From contig NZ_KV917381.1 of assembly GCF_002019795.1 (NCBI RefSeq), positions 2,167,210 through 2,231,209 of the forward strand: a stretch of 64,000 nucleotides of DNA, written 5' to 3'. The translations under genes and the position numbers were made by a program. Position 1 is the stretch's first letter; each line of letters begins with the position of its first letter. The notes under the pieces were generated by a model. The model was not told the origin of the DNA. It saw only the letters and a program-made list of their open reading frames with translations, and searched no databases. Positions 33,413 through 42,511 of the stretch are shown one piece after another. The stretch comes from Bacillus alkalicellulosilyticus. GTDB taxonomy: Bacteria > Bacillota > Bacilli > Bacillales > Bacillaceae_F.

Positions 33413-34030
33413 TTAAAATATTGCTTTTAAATCATTAAAATTTTCAATCGCATAATCATATTCCCTTACTTGCCCGAATCCATACTTTGCATATACAAAT
33501 GGAATTCCAGCAAATCTTGCAGCATTCAAATCACCTTGTGTGTCTCCTACATAAACAGGGTTGGTAATGTTGTTCCTTTTAATTATTAACTTAATATTTT
33601 CCCCTTTTGAAAGCCCAGTCCTCCCTGGATTTTCATAGTCTATGAAATATTTTTCGAGTTTATGGTATCCATAAAAAGACTCAATATAGCCATCCTCACA
33701 GTTGCTAACGATAAAGAGCTTGTATTTTTTGGCAAGGCTATTTAATACTTCCTCAACATTAGGATAAAGAGTCCCCCCATGCTTCAAAATATATTTCCGT
33801 TCAGTGAGACAACATTCGCTTATCACTTGTTTCCGAAAATCCTCACTTACATTCGGAAACAACATCCTACTTATATCTTGCATTTGGAGTCCCATCGTCT
33901 TTGTGAAATCGTCCCTCGTTAATTCATTAGTAATCTGACTATGTTTCTGGATACTGCTATTCCACGCGTGAAGAACGGTATCAATTGGATCCCAAATCGT
34001 TCCATCTAAATCAAAGATTATACTATCCAA
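33413..34030 (-). CDS. HAD-superfamily phosphatase
   Basis: Phosphohydrolase of 205 aa with the HAD motifs: I at FDLDGTIWD (residues about 6-14, nucleophile Asp), II at IVSNCEDG (Ser/Asn near 110), III near KGENIKLII (Lys) and IV at VYVGDTQGDLNAAR. The cap domain after motif I (about residues 15-80) is helical, as in phosphoglycolate-phosphatase-like subclass I enzymes. TTG 34030 has AGAGGTG upstream. It ends near argS, 97 nt away on the same strand. Substrate not assigned. Confidence 0.86.
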   Translation of the reverse strand: MDSIIFDLDGTIWDPIDTVLHAWNSSIQKHSQITNELTRDDFTKTMGLQMQDISRMLFPNVSEDFRKQVISECCLTERKYILKHGGTLYPNVEEVLNSLAKKYKLFIVSNCEDGYIESFYGYHKLEKYFIDYENPGRTGLSKGENIKLIIKRNNITNPVYVGDTQGDLNAARFAGIPFVYAKYGFGQVREYDYAIENFNDLKAIF

Positions 34031-34126
34031 ATATGGTTCACCTCTTTATTTTATTATTATTCAAATGTCTATTATAAATATCGTAATAATAAATCGTCCT
34101 ATTTTTTACATCCATTACTATGATAC

Positions 34127-35818
34127 CTACATTTTCTGTGGTGCTTTTATTCCGAGTAGTCTTAAACCTTCTTTCAAGACCAGTGTAACGGACTTTACTA
34201 CTAATAATCTACTTTGCAGTTGCTCATCTGTAGATAATATTTTTAAATGACCATAATACTTGTTAAAGTCTTGACTTAAACGAATTAGATATTTAGCAAT
34301 TTGAGATGGCTCAAACTGAGTAAAACTTCTTTTAACGACATTTGGAAACTCCATCAACGTTTTTATTACTGACCAACTATATTGGTCATCTAATCCTATT
34401 ACATTTGAAGCAGTATCCTGAAAGTTGCCTTTTCTAAGAAGCGAACATGCTCTCGCATTTGTATATTGTACATATGGTCCTGTCGTTCCCTCGAACTTTA
34501 GCATTTCTTCGAGAGAGAATTCTACGTTGTTTTGTCTTTCATTTTTTAAATCATGAAACATAATTGCTCCTACCCCTATGTTCGTTGCAACCTCTTCTTT
34601 ATTTTCGAGATGTGGATTTTTCATATCAATATTCTTTCGTGCTAGTTCAATCGCTTCTTTTATAACTTCTTCTAATAAGACAACCTTTCCTTTTCTTGTA
34701 GACATCTTTTTACCATCTTTTAAAATAAAGCCAAAAGGAATATGCTCCAATCCTTTTGCCCAGTCGTATCCCATCTTTTCAAGGACTAAAAAAACCTGTT
34801 TGAAATGTAAACTCTGTTCATGGCCAACTACATATAAAGACTTTTCGAATTGATATTGTTTATGTCTGTATATTGCAGCTGTTACATCTCTTGTTGCATA
34901 TAAGGTAGCACCATCAGATTTTTTTATTAAACATGGAGGTAAATCAAACTCCTGTAAATCAATAACTTCAGCACCATCTGAGTTTGAAAGTAATTTAGCT
35001 TCATCTAATTTATTTACGATTTCGGTCATTTTATCGTTATAAAACGCTTCGCCTTGAAATGAATCAAAGTGTACATCTAACAGCTCATATATGTTAGAAA
35101 ACTCTTTAAGGGATTCGTCTCTAACCCATTTCCACAGTTTATAAGCCTCCTCATCTCCATCTTCTAGCTTTTTAAACCAAATTCTTGCATTTTCATTCAA
35201 ATTTGGATTTTTTTCAGCTTCTACATGGAATTTCACATATAGCTTTAATAATTCCTTTATCGTTTCCTCCTTAACTCTCTTCTCATCACCCCATAGTTTA
35301 TAGGCCACGATTAACTTTCCAAATTGAGTCCCCCAATCACCTAAGTGGTTGATTCTTATTGCTTTATATCCGCATTTTTCCACGATATTAGCAAGTGAAT
35401 TTCCTATGACGGTTGACCGCAGATGCCCCATTGAAAATGGTTTCGCGATATTTGGTGATGAATAGTCAATAACTATGTTCTTGCCCTTGCCAATTTCAAG
35501 TGAGCCATAATTTTCTCCAGCCTTTGCAATGGATGTTATTATTTCTTTACTAACCATCATTTTGTTAAAAAAGCAATTTACATATGGTCCATTTGCAATA
35601 ACCTTCTCAAAAACGGGGCTGTTTATTTCATTAGCTAATTCTAGAGCAATCAAGTTCGGTGATTTTTTAGATGTTTTGGCAAGGATGAAACAAGGAAAAG
35701 CTAAATCTCCCTGTACCTCATATTTAGGTTTTTCAATTATTTTTTTTACTGCATGTAACTCTAGAACACCATTAAGATGTATAGTAATTTCTTCAGCGTA
35801 TTTATGAATTAGTTCCAT
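34127..35818 (-). CDS. argS: Arginyl-tRNA synthetase
   Basis: Class I synthetase of about 563 aa that charges tRNA-Arg. The N-terminal Add1-like domain spans about residues 1-90. The HIGH region is PFSMGHLRSTVIGN (about 130), followed by INHLGDWGTQFGKLI; the KMSKS equivalent is DGKKMSTRKG (about 370), as in many ArgS. The C-terminal DALR domain has TGPYVQYTNARA at its start. ATG 35818 is preferred over GTG 35827; AGGGTG lies upstream. A T-box leader with arginine-type specifier controls it. Because the T-box family often marks a second, regulated copy, this may not be the only argS. Confidence 0.92.
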   Translation of the reverse strand: MELIHKYAEEITIHLNGVLELHAVKKIIEKPKYEVQGDLAFPCFILAKTSKKSPNLIALELANEINSPVFEKVIANGPYVNCFFNKMMVSKEIITSIAKAGENYGSLEIGKGKNIVIDYSSPNIAKPFSMGHLRSTVIGNSLANIVEKCGYKAIRINHLGDWGTQFGKLIVAYKLWGDEKRVKEETIKELLKLYVKFHVEAEKNPNLNENARIWFKKLEDGDEEAYKLWKWVRDESLKEFSNIYELLDVHFDSFQGEAFYNDKMTEIVNKLDEAKLLSNSDGAEVIDLQEFDLPPCLIKKSDGATLYATRDVTAAIYRHKQYQFEKSLYVVGHEQSLHFKQVFLVLEKMGYDWAKGLEHIPFGFILKDGKKMSTRKGKVVLLEEVIKEAIELARKNIDMKNPHLENKEEVATNIGVGAIMFHDLKNERQNNVEFSLEEMLKFEGTTGPYVQYTNARACSLLRKGNFQDTASNVIGLDDQYSWSVIKTLMEFPNVVKRSFTQFEPSQIAKYLIRLSQDFNKYYGHLKILSTDEQLQSRLLVVKSVTLVLKEGLRLLGIKAPQKM

Positions 35819-35852
35819 TTCATCCACACCCTATAATAAAAATAATACAAAA

Positions 35853-36077
35853 AATCCCGCCTCTTAGCATAGAGACGAGATTACCCGCGGTACCACTCAT
35901 ATTGTTCATAAAGAACCTTCTTAATCATTGATAACGGGCATTACCCGACAACTCCCTACTATTAGTTCAGGATGTTTCTCAGAAGTGCGCTTCATTATAA
36001 GCTGTCTATTAGGCTTCCACCGTTCCCTAACTCGCTTCAGACCATTCTCATAATTACTCTCTTCATCACAGAATTTG
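35853..36077 (-). ncRNA. T-box leader upstream of argS
   Basis: On the minus strand, starting near GATGAAGAGAGTAATTATG, a stem I with the distal AGGGAACGGTGGAAGCCT loop and 3' side ending GAGAAACATC is visible. The T-box GAGTGGTACCGCGGG (35895-35881 region) follows, and the terminator is AATCTCGTCTC / GAGGCGGGATT then TTTTTT. A CGC triplet in the specifier region fits arginine, though I assign it from position only. Uncharged tRNA-Arg would stabilise the antiterminator. Confidence 0.9.
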
Positions 36078-36198
36078 GTATTTAATTATGAATTATATAA
36101 AACTTTTTTTGGAAAGCAATCATTAAAATTGAATTTTTTATTACGTACAATGTTAAATTCTACTGGTTTAACTAAAAGTCCAAAAAACCAAAAATGAA

Positions 36199-36846
36199 TT
36201 ATAATAATTCCGAAAATATAGCATCTACCATTTCGTTTATTTTTTGCTTTACTTCCTCTTCGGACATTTTTGAAATAAGCTCTACATAAACTCGGTAATA
36301 CGTACCACCGTTTTCAACTTCAAAAACAAAATATTCATTACTGCCATTACCTGACATAGCGTCTTCTGTGTAATCAAAAACTACTTGTATATCTTCTATC
36401 TCTAACATTTCTAGTTCTGTTCTTTCTTTCCTTGAACTGACAACGTCGAAGGGACTCCTCTTCATGACTAAATGGATAGGCAGAATTTCATCGGCATTGA
36501 AATAGGGACCAAAGATTGAGTGTCCTTCACCGCTTTCTACAATTTTAACTTCTTTTAAATTGTCCATCGCTTGTTTCATATCTTTTGAAACAAGGATATC
36601 TGCATTATACGTGATAAAAAGGGTTTCTTCTGTACCGTATACATCGTCTTGAGGTACGAAATACATATCCACTATCGTATAATCTTCAAAATATGGAAGG
36701 TGGTAAGGAAATGTGACGTAATTCTCAGCAGCTTGATATACATGTTCTAAGTGTTTCTCCTCTTGTTGATTCCTATTCTCTAGTTCTGTACACCCAAATA
36801 GAATAAAAACAACAAAAAGTAATGATAAGAATAATATTCTTTTCAC
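36199..36846 (-). CDS. Hypothetical lipoprotein, 215 aa
   Basis: Lipoprotein candidate: hydrophobic residues 4-18 and lipobox LFGC, Cys about residue 19. The mature protein has ENYVTFPYHLPYFEDYTIVDMYFVP, then alternating acidic and aromatic beta strands and a helical C terminus KMSEEEVKQKINEMVDAIF. GTG 36846 after GAGGTG is likely the start. No family recognised. It has no operon partner: 245 nt (36850-37094) of gene-free sequence precede it on the minus side and 112 nt separate it from the T-box. Confidence 0.65.
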   Translation of the reverse strand: MKRILFLSLLFVVFILFGCTELENRNQQEEKHLEHVYQAAENYVTFPYHLPYFEDYTIVDMYFVPQDDVYGTEETLFITYNADILVSKDMKQAMDNLKEVKIVESGEGHSIFGPYFNADEILPIHLVMKRSPFDVVSSRKERTELEMLEIEDIQVVFDYTEDAMSGNGSNEYFVFEVENGGTYYRVYVELISKMSEEEVKQKINEMVDAIFSELL

Positions 36847-37094
36847 CAAGAATCACACCTCACTTTTTTAGGCAATTTGACTATTAATCTATGGCTTAAA
36901 ATTCCCCGTTAGCTAAGTTAATTATTGTTTCAACTTTCTTCCTCATTTTAACATAAAAGGTGATTCCTCGGTATAACTTTCGAGATATGTCAAATAAATG
37001 CTTTATAATAACGTCGCACTTTTATAGTACTTCTATAGCACTTCTAAATGAGTAAATGCTTTAACCCGAATAGAAGAGAAAGAAAAAGCCTAGA

Positions 37095-37877
37095 CTATTT
37101 CTTCTCAGCTACTATAAAGAGATAATCACCTAAATCGCTACTAAAATTGGTAAGAACATCTTCTATTTTATTTGTTTCAATATCTTTTTTCAGCTTTTTA
37201 CATCCTTCTTCGACTTCGCCTTTTGATGCTACATTTGCAAAGGTAGATATACCTGAGCGCACATTTTCATTGAGATACATTTTAGGGTCATACTTGCCAC
37301 TGTAAAGGAAGAAATCTTGTAGATTAGGTTGAATCAAATATGTTTCAAGGCCAACAATATGAAATCCGACAGTTTTTAAGGAAGTACGCACTTCTTCTAA
37401 ACCCGGCATTTGATTAGCTGATTTTTTAATAGCATCGGGAAAATATTCTTTTAACCAATACTTATTCATTTGTTCAGGGGAAGAAGTGAAGATGACAAAT
37501 CTACCTTTATGAAGAACTCTAAAAATCTCTCTAAAAGGAGTTAATAGTTCCTTAAAATGGTGAATTGCTAATGTACAAGTTACTCCTTCAAAAAAATTAT
37601 CCTCATAAGGGAGTTTGTTTACATCAGCTACTCCCCAATCTATTGTGCTAGATTTCCTTTTTGCTTTTTTTATCATCTCTCCTGAAACATCACTTCCAGT
37701 CATACATAAACCTGTTTTTTCCAAGGCTATTGTATAATTACCCGTGCCACATGCAATATCAAGAATTTTGCTGCCGGTAGATACTTGCAAATGATTACGT
37801 AACCGCCCTGTAATCTCAGGGTCAGCTTTACGGGTAGTATCGTACGTTTTGCCAATGCTATCGTATAAAGAACTCAT
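37095..37877 (-). CDS. SAM-dependent methyltransferase
   Basis: Class I methyltransferase of 260 aa. The SAM-binding motif is LDIACGTGNYTIAL near residues 40-52; motif II region is DWGVADVNKLPY near 84-96 and motif III LHKGRFVIFTSSP near 125-138. This matches the UbiE/MenG-like or general small-molecule methyltransferases, with no clue to the acceptor. ATG 37877 has GGGAGG. It lies 12 nt after the GNAT gene 37890-38444 and is probably cotranscribed with it and the phosphatase gene. Confidence 0.85.
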   Translation of the reverse strand: MSSLYDSIGKTYDTTRKADPEITGRLRNHLQVSTGSKILDIACGTGNYTIALEKTGLCMTGSDVSGEMIKKAKRKSSTIDWGVADVNKLPYEDNFFEGVTCTLAIHHFKELLTPFREIFRVLHKGRFVIFTSSPEQMNKYWLKEYFPDAIKKSANQMPGLEEVRTSLKTVGFHIVGLETYLIQPNLQDFFLYSGKYDPKMYLNENVRSGISTFANVASKGEVEEGCKKLKKDIETNKIEDVLTNFSSDLGDYLFIVAEKK

Positions 37878-37889
37878 TTCTAACCTCCC

Positions 37890-38444
37890 TCACTCCCAAT
37901 CTCTTTTTAACAAAGAAAAGGAATAATGATCATAATATTTTCCTCTATATAGGTGTTTATCTCTATAAATTCCTTCATTTTGAAACCCAACTCTTTCTAA
38001 TAATTTTGAAGAATTATCATTATGTAAAGCAACAAAAGCATTTATTCTATTTAATTTCAAATGAGTAAACCCAATTTCAATAGCACTGACTAAGGCCTCT
38101 TTCATATATCCTTGTCTCCAATATTCGTGCCATAAATCATAGCCTATTTCTGCAATATTGTTCGTTTTATCCCAATAATGAAGTCCACAGGTTCCAATAG
38201 GTTCTTGGTTAGCACCTTTTTTAATTAATACCCAACGATTGTAACCCTTTTCATCAGGGTTTTTATACGAGTCAACAAACTCTATTGCATCGTTTCTGCT
38301 TTTAAATGGCTCTTCATCATATAAGTATTCACACACTCTCTCATTACTAAAAAGTTTAAAGATAAAATCAACATCCTCATTATTTACATTCCGCAAGAGT
38401 AACCTATTAGTTTCTATATTCGGAAAAATGATTTGGTTATGCAT
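37890..38444 (-). CDS. GNAT acetyltransferase (RimJ/RimL-like)
   Basis: N-acetyltransferase of 184 aa. Opens with ETNRLLLRNVNNEDVDFIFKLF, as in RimJ/RimL-type enzymes, and carries the acetyl-CoA loop YWRQGYMKEALVSAIEIGF near residues 108-126, then NRINAFVALHNDNSSKLLERVGF. Such enzymes acetylate N-termini or small amines. ATG 38444 with GGAG upstream. It lies 37 nt after the histidine-phosphatase gene, in the same direction. Confidence 0.87.
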   Translation of the reverse strand: MHNQIIFPNIETNRLLLRNVNNEDVDFIFKLFSNERVCEYLYDEEPFKSRNDAIEFVDSYKNPDEKGYNRWVLIKKGANQEPIGTCGLHYWDKTNNIAEIGYDLWHEYWRQGYMKEALVSAIEIGFTHLKLNRINAFVALHNDNSSKLLERVGFQNEGIYRDKHLYRGKYYDHYSFSLLKRDWE

Positions 38445-38481
38445 TCTGACAACTCCTAATTGTTTATTTAATGTTTAACAG

Positions 38482-38985
38482 TCAATCTTTATCCAACCTG
38501 GTTCCATCGTGAGAGATAATATAAATCCTCTTTTTCCCAAGTTGTTTGCACCACTTAAGGAAATTGTCTGCTAAAGATGTAAACTCATATTCTGATAAGG
38601 TGTTTATACCCTTTATCCATAGACTTATTGGTAAGTCTTCGTCGATATCGATTCCTAGAAATTCTTCTTTTATCATTTCTTTTTTTAAGATTATATCGCA
38701 AGGTAGTGGGTTCCACTCCGGGTTTTGAGGAAACATTCTCGGAGATACTAAAGGGGTTACTATTTTTCGGCAATTTATACTATCACTCCAAATCAATGCT
38801 GTTTGAAGAGTTCTTCTGATAGGACTAATGATTATTATATCATCTTCGGATAAGGGGAATTGATTTCTAAGTGATTTAGCTTGAATCGTACCATCCTTAG
38901 TTAATGCTGGGTCAGGATTCTGTAAACTTGTTGGTATGTTTATTGTATGTTCACCTTGACCGTGCCTAATGAATATTAATTCCAA
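38482..38985 (-). CDS. Histidine phosphatase family protein, likely C-terminally short
   Basis: Phosphoglycerate-mutase-like protein of 167 aa. The phosphohistidine motif is FIRHGQGEHT at the start, and the second catalytic histidine is in YIISHDGT near residue 157. TTG 38985 with GGAGGAG upstream is the start. Homologues usually continue for some 20-30 residues after HDGT (to a helix and strand), but this frame ends with RLDKD, so it may be truncated by a recent change. It leads a probable three-gene unit with the GNAT and methyltransferase genes. Confidence 0.75.
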   Translation of the reverse strand: MELIFIRHGQGEHTINIPTSLQNPDPALTKDGTIQAKSLRNQFPLSEDDIIIISPIRRTLQTALIWSDSINCRKIVTPLVSPRMFPQNPEWNPLPCDIILKKEMIKEEFLGIDIDEDLPISLWIKGINTLSEYEFTSLADNFLKWCKQLGKKRIYIISHDGTRLDKD

Positions 38986-39142
38986 AGTATCTCCTCCTAA
39001 AGGTTCTATCTAACTATGACGATACTTAATACTAAAACATTAAGAATACATACTATCCACCCCAACATTATGGCTAGTGGTAAAGTGTTTATTTTAGAGG
39101 GAGCTGAAAAAGTTCGGTTTTAAATTTTTTACAGTGCTCTCT

Positions 39143-39649
39143 TTATTTTATCCTTTTTATTGATACCGCATTATTTGGAAAATGCAATAATACGTTACCG
39201 CCTGATGAAAATAACACTTCAAATGAAAGTCTTGAGCTGTTTATCGGCAAAATTTCTTGATATAACCAATCATCTATTTCTCTATTAAAAATACTTTTTT
39301 CATTATCATAGTTATGATGCTTATAATTATAGAAAGAGACTTTTTCAAAACTCAATACCCATTGTTTTTCACTTTCTAGATCTTCAACATCGTTAGAAAC
39401 AGTGAACTGGATGGTTAAATCAACTAAGCTTTTATGGTCCATCTCTATCTTTTTTAAACGGTAGTCATGAAACCCCCATGAGTTAAAGTGTTCAAAAACA
39501 TCTTGTGGTAATCGGTTATCTAAAGTCTTAAATATTTTTTGGTATTTCTCAACGTTTTGTTGCCATTTCCTATCATTATGAATAAATTGTTCGTCGCTTA
39601 TATTGTCTCTATTTTGAGCTAAAATCAAATCATATAAATAAAATTTCAA
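39143..39649 (-). CDS. Hypothetical protein, 168 aa
   Basis: Soluble protein without signal peptide or membrane segment. TTG 39649 after AGGGTGATCGAGA is the likely start, giving MKFYLYDLILAQNRDNISDE. The C-terminal part has WLYQEILPINSSRLSFEVLF. The pattern, with alternating aromatic and charged residues, resembles DUF4085-like Bacillus proteins, but I am not sure. The ORF is complete, and 157 nt before it and about 430 nt after hold no clear gene. Confidence 0.55.
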   Translation of the reverse strand: MKFYLYDLILAQNRDNISDEQFIHNDRKWQQNVEKYQKIFKTLDNRLPQDVFEHFNSWGFHDYRLKKIEMDHKSLVDLTIQFTVSNDVEDLESEKQWVLSFEKVSFYNYKHHNYDNEKSIFNREIDDWLYQEILPINSSRLSFEVLFSSGGNVLLHFPNNAVSIKRIK

Positions 39650-39819
39650 TCTCGATCACCCTATTTTCAATAGTTGTTTCCCTCCCCTTATATTAACATT
39701 AATTTCCTTTTTGATGTAATTGGAAAAAGTATATCTGTTAATCTATATGGTAAAGCAAAACTCCCACGGTCTATGTTACAAATTCTTTTCCACATATAAG
39801 TATGATTTGTAGACAAAAA

Positions 39820-39845
39820 TTCCCCCGAGCAAGGAGACGGGGGAA
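39820..39845 (-). terminator. Intrinsic terminator
   Basis: TTCCCCCG / CGGGGGAA 8-bp stem with a 10-nt loop and TTTTTG tail on the minus strand. It is about 240 nt past the beta-lactamase-like gene; the ORF 39776-40015 crosses this hairpin and is not counted as a gene. Confidence 0.7.
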
Positions 39846-40086
39846 CATAAAAACTCTTCTATATTTAGATAAAATCCGTTATTAATAAAATCTATTGTAT
39901 TATTTTCAAGCAGGTTATATATGTGGTGTAATGACAACCCCAAAAAATCTATCAAATTCCAACTACAGAATAATGTGAAAAAATACATACTAAAAGCAGT
40001 GAGGGAGAAAAACAAATTGTATAATGCGTCATTCTCCCAATTATTAAGACGTTTTCAAATGGTTGTCTTTTTTATTACCACTTATT

Positions 40087-41109
40087 CTAATCTAGTAGTG
40101 TTTCTTCAATAACCGCAGTAATGTCATGTGGTCCATAAGATTGATTTGATGGGATTACAATTTTTATATCACTCCCTGGATAATAGGAGGATGCAAAGCT
40201 AACACCTGGATCATAGCCCATGACATGATATTTAAAGACTTGGTCTCTTCTTTTATCAATCCATATTCCATAGCCGTAATAGTTTTCCTGTTCAATCTGA
40301 ATATGTGGAGTTAGAAGAAGGTCTCTAATTGGCTTAGATAAAAGGACACCATTCAATAGTCCATCCCACAGCTTTACCATATCGTGGGCAGTCGTAAATG
40401 CTCCACCGTCAGCTCCACCTTTAATAGGAAGCGAATAGATGTTCGACCTCCAAGTTCCGTCTTTTTCACTATCAATATATCCAATTGCTGTGTTTTTCGG
40501 AAGACTATCTAGAGAATAGTAGCCTGAATCTTTCATGTCACATACTTTAAACACATGGGTATCAATGTAGTCTGAAAAAGACAGACCAGAAACTTGTTCA
40601 ACGGCCAATCCTAATAAAATAAAGCCTGAGTTATTGTATTGAAATTTAGTTCCAGGAGAAAAAGACATCGTTCTGTTTTGGAAAAAAGGTAGAAAGTCTT
40701 CTAACCTTTTCATCGTATACATTGGTTTATCAACCCAAAGTTCTTCAAAATCATCCATCACTTCTTCATCAAAGTAATCAGGTACTCCTGAACTATGAGT
40801 TAGTAGATGGTGTATCGTTATTGATGTGTCAAACTTTGGAAAGCTAAATGGTAAACAATCTACGAGTTTAGTTTCAAATGACAGTTTACCAGCATCGACA
40901 AGCTGACAAATCGCGATAGCTGTAAAAAGCTTGCAGCCTGATGCAATACCAAATTTAGTATCAATCTTATTTTCTAGTCTATCAGACCGATTGGCAAAAC
41001 CATAGGCTTCTTCATATACAATATTGTTTTTTTCATTAATAAGAACAACGCCAGAAAAAGAAACCCTTTGGCTAATTTCTTCGATTTTTTTATTTACATC
41101 TTTTATCAT
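40087..41109 (-). CDS. Serine hydrolase, beta-lactamase/penicillin-binding fold
   Basis: Protein of 340 aa with the class C beta-lactamase-like fold. The nucleophile motif is ASGCKLFTA (SxxK; residues about 57-60), the second motif YNNSG (about 155), and HHLLTHSSGVPDYF between. Many such proteins are esterases or peptidases, not antibiotic lactamases. There is no signal peptide at the start (MIKDVNKKIEEI), so it is likely cytoplasmic. ATG 41109 has AGGGAGC. Its function needs biochemical data to assign. Confidence 0.82.
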   Translation of the reverse strand: MIKDVNKKIEEISQRVSFSGVVLINEKNNIVYEEAYGFANRSDRLENKIDTKFGIASGCKLFTAIAICQLVDAGKLSFETKLVDCLPFSFPKFDTSITIHHLLTHSSGVPDYFDEEVMDDFEELWVDKPMYTMKRLEDFLPFFQNRTMSFSPGTKFQYNNSGFILLGLAVEQVSGLSFSDYIDTHVFKVCDMKDSGYYSLDSLPKNTAIGYIDSEKDGTWRSNIYSLPIKGGADGGAFTTAHDMVKLWDGLLNGVLLSKPIRDLLLTPHIQIEQENYYGYGIWIDKRRDQVFKYHVMGYDPGVSFASSYYPGSDIKIVIPSNQSYGPHDITAVIEETLLD

Positions 41110-41224
41110 TTCAATTGCTCCCTTACGTTAATATTCCTATGGCTTGGGAAACGGTCAATGAGTAATGGCGGTTAGGGACTCATAGAAATTATACAATATA
41201 TTCCATGATTGTGATACAAAACAA

Positions 41225-41252
41225 AAATCCTTTTCAATATAGAAAAGGATTT
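41225..41252 (-). terminator. Intrinsic terminator
   Basis: Perfect 11-bp stem AAATCCTTTTC / GAAAAGGATTT with a 6-nt loop and a T-rich tail on the minus strand, 33 nt past the stop of 41286-42005. Confidence 0.85.
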
Positions 41253-41285
41253 CATCGGATTTGTGTTAGAAAAACAAATAAGTAT

Positions 41286-42005
41286 TTATATTGCTAGAAT
41301 TAATAAGATAACTCCTGCCGTGAGTAGAACGTACCTTGAAATTTTTTGCATCATTATATACAAATAAGATGGTTCTGGGTCCCTTACATATAAGAAATAT
41401 CTCAGCTTGAAAAACAAGAGTGGAAACTTGAAATCTATCCCAGTTATGATGAATAGAAATAGTGCTAATATGAACAACTCCACTTTTCCTCGGATGGTAT
41501 CATTCGCAAAATAAGCGACATCGACTACATTTTTTAATGGGATTACATAACCTGATTGATAAGGAGATTCACGGTTTACACGGATTTGTATAATCGCATC
41601 ATCTTCAATGAATGGGTTTCCAGTCTCGTCATAGAGGAAGAGTTGTTCTTTACTATACTCACCATCAAATAACTGTGTTCCTTGACTATCGGTTATGCTC
41701 TCAATCCCGACATCACCATATTCAGGTTCTCTAAATGATACAGTAAATGTCTCAGAAATATTGTTTGGAAGTTGGTAAGTTACAACAGTGTTGTTATTTT
41801 CTTGTTCAAATACTGAAATATAAAACTCTCCATAATCATTTTTGCCTATATACTGACTCGCAGAACCATTCGTGTTTTTTTGCAGAAAGGATTGGTCATA
41901 GTACATGCCAGTTGTGAAAAATGCTCTTACATAGAAGATAGTAATTAGAATGAGTAATAGGATTATTCCAAGTTTCACGACTGGATTAGATAATTTATTA
42001 GACAA
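41286..42005 (-). CDS. Hypothetical membrane protein, 239 aa
   Basis: A membrane helix at about residues 10-30 is followed by an extracellular-like beta-rich domain (about 40-160, with YGEFYISVFEQENNNTVVTYQL) and two more helices near 170-190 and 220-239. The fold looks like a small DUF with a beta-sandwich. TTG 42005 after AGGTG is a plausible start. It lies 49 nt after the 119-aa membrane gene in the same direction, and a terminator follows, so the pair may be cotranscribed. Confidence 0.66.
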   Translation of the reverse strand: MSNKLSNPVVKLGIILLLILITIFYVRAFFTTGMYYDQSFLQKNTNGSASQYIGKNDYGEFYISVFEQENNNTVVTYQLPNNISETFTVSFREPEYGDVGIESITDSQGTQLFDGEYSKEQLFLYDETGNPFIEDDAIIQIRVNRESPYQSGYVIPLKNVVDVAYFANDTIRGKVELFILALFLFIITGIDFKFPLLFFKLRYFLYVRDPEPSYLYIMMQKISRYVLLTAGVILLILAI

Positions 42006-42054
42006 ATGATTGCACCTTCTTCATTCGCATTTTGCAATCTACTATATAAATTTA

Positions 42055-42414
42055 TTAGAACAATACAGCCAACACAATCGTTATCAATATCATTATGAGA
42101 GCAGCAAAAACAAAAATCTGTTGTGAGTTTTCTCCCTTTTTTCCTGTCTTGGCATCATATTCTCGTATGACTTGCTGACGATGCATTTCATTGGCTGGAG
42201 TAAATGTATGAATTGCTGTACCTGAAGATTTACTAGCATTTAGAAGCGTTTTGTGTAACGGGAATGAGCCTAGAATAAATAATAAGGACAAACCGAAGCC
42301 CCACATTCTTATTAATTCGAAGTCTAGCCGCTTGGTAAATAAGGTAGTTGAAATAAAAATGAAAGTATAAATAATAATAGCTAAAACAAGTGCAAACTTA
42401 ATGTTTCGTGCCAC
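42055..42414 (-). CDS. Small membrane protein, 119 aa
   Basis: Starts at GTG 42414 (VARNIKFALVL) because GAGGAGG lies seven to eight nt upstream; a longer reading to 42600 would overlap the end of the SMP-30 gene and cross a palindrome. Three hydrophobic segments at about residues 7-28, 42-58 and 100-118. The loop between the second and third (HTFTPANEMHRQQVIREYD) is polar. No family recognised. It is followed 49 nt later by a second membrane protein. Confidence 0.65.
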   Translation of the reverse strand: MARNIKFALVLAIIIYTFIFISTTLFTKRLDFELIRMWGFGLSLLFILGSFPLHKTLLNASKSSGTAIHTFTPANEMHRQQVIREYDAKTGKKGENSQQIFVFAALIMILITIVLAVLF

Positions 42415-42432
42415 GGTCTCTACCTCCTCGTG

Positions 42433-42457
42433 TCGGGTGGTGCCAGGCACCACCCGA
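42433..42457. repeat. 25-bp perfect palindrome
   Basis: TCGGGTGGTGCC-A-GGCACCACCCGA: all twelve bases on each side of the central A are complementary. Members of the GGTGCCAGGCACC class occur widely in Bacillus. It lies 54 nt past the SMP-30 stop and directly before the ribosome binding site of the 119-aa gene; it can act as a terminator or as part of a repeat. It lacks a T tail. Confidence 0.75.
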
Positions 42458-42511
42458 ATTCCCTTTATTCTATTTACGCAATAAATCAGAGATAGTTTCA
42501 TCCTCCACTTG

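Noticed and set aside
39776-40015. ORF of 79 codons on the minus strand
   Set aside because: It runs across the intrinsic terminator at 39820-39845, has a weak start and no family features; more likely 3' untranslated sequence of the beta-lactamase-like gene.
40087-41109. Beta-lactamase as an antibiotic resistance gene
   Set aside because: The class C fold is common to many esterases; no signal peptide and no evidence for lactam hydrolysis.
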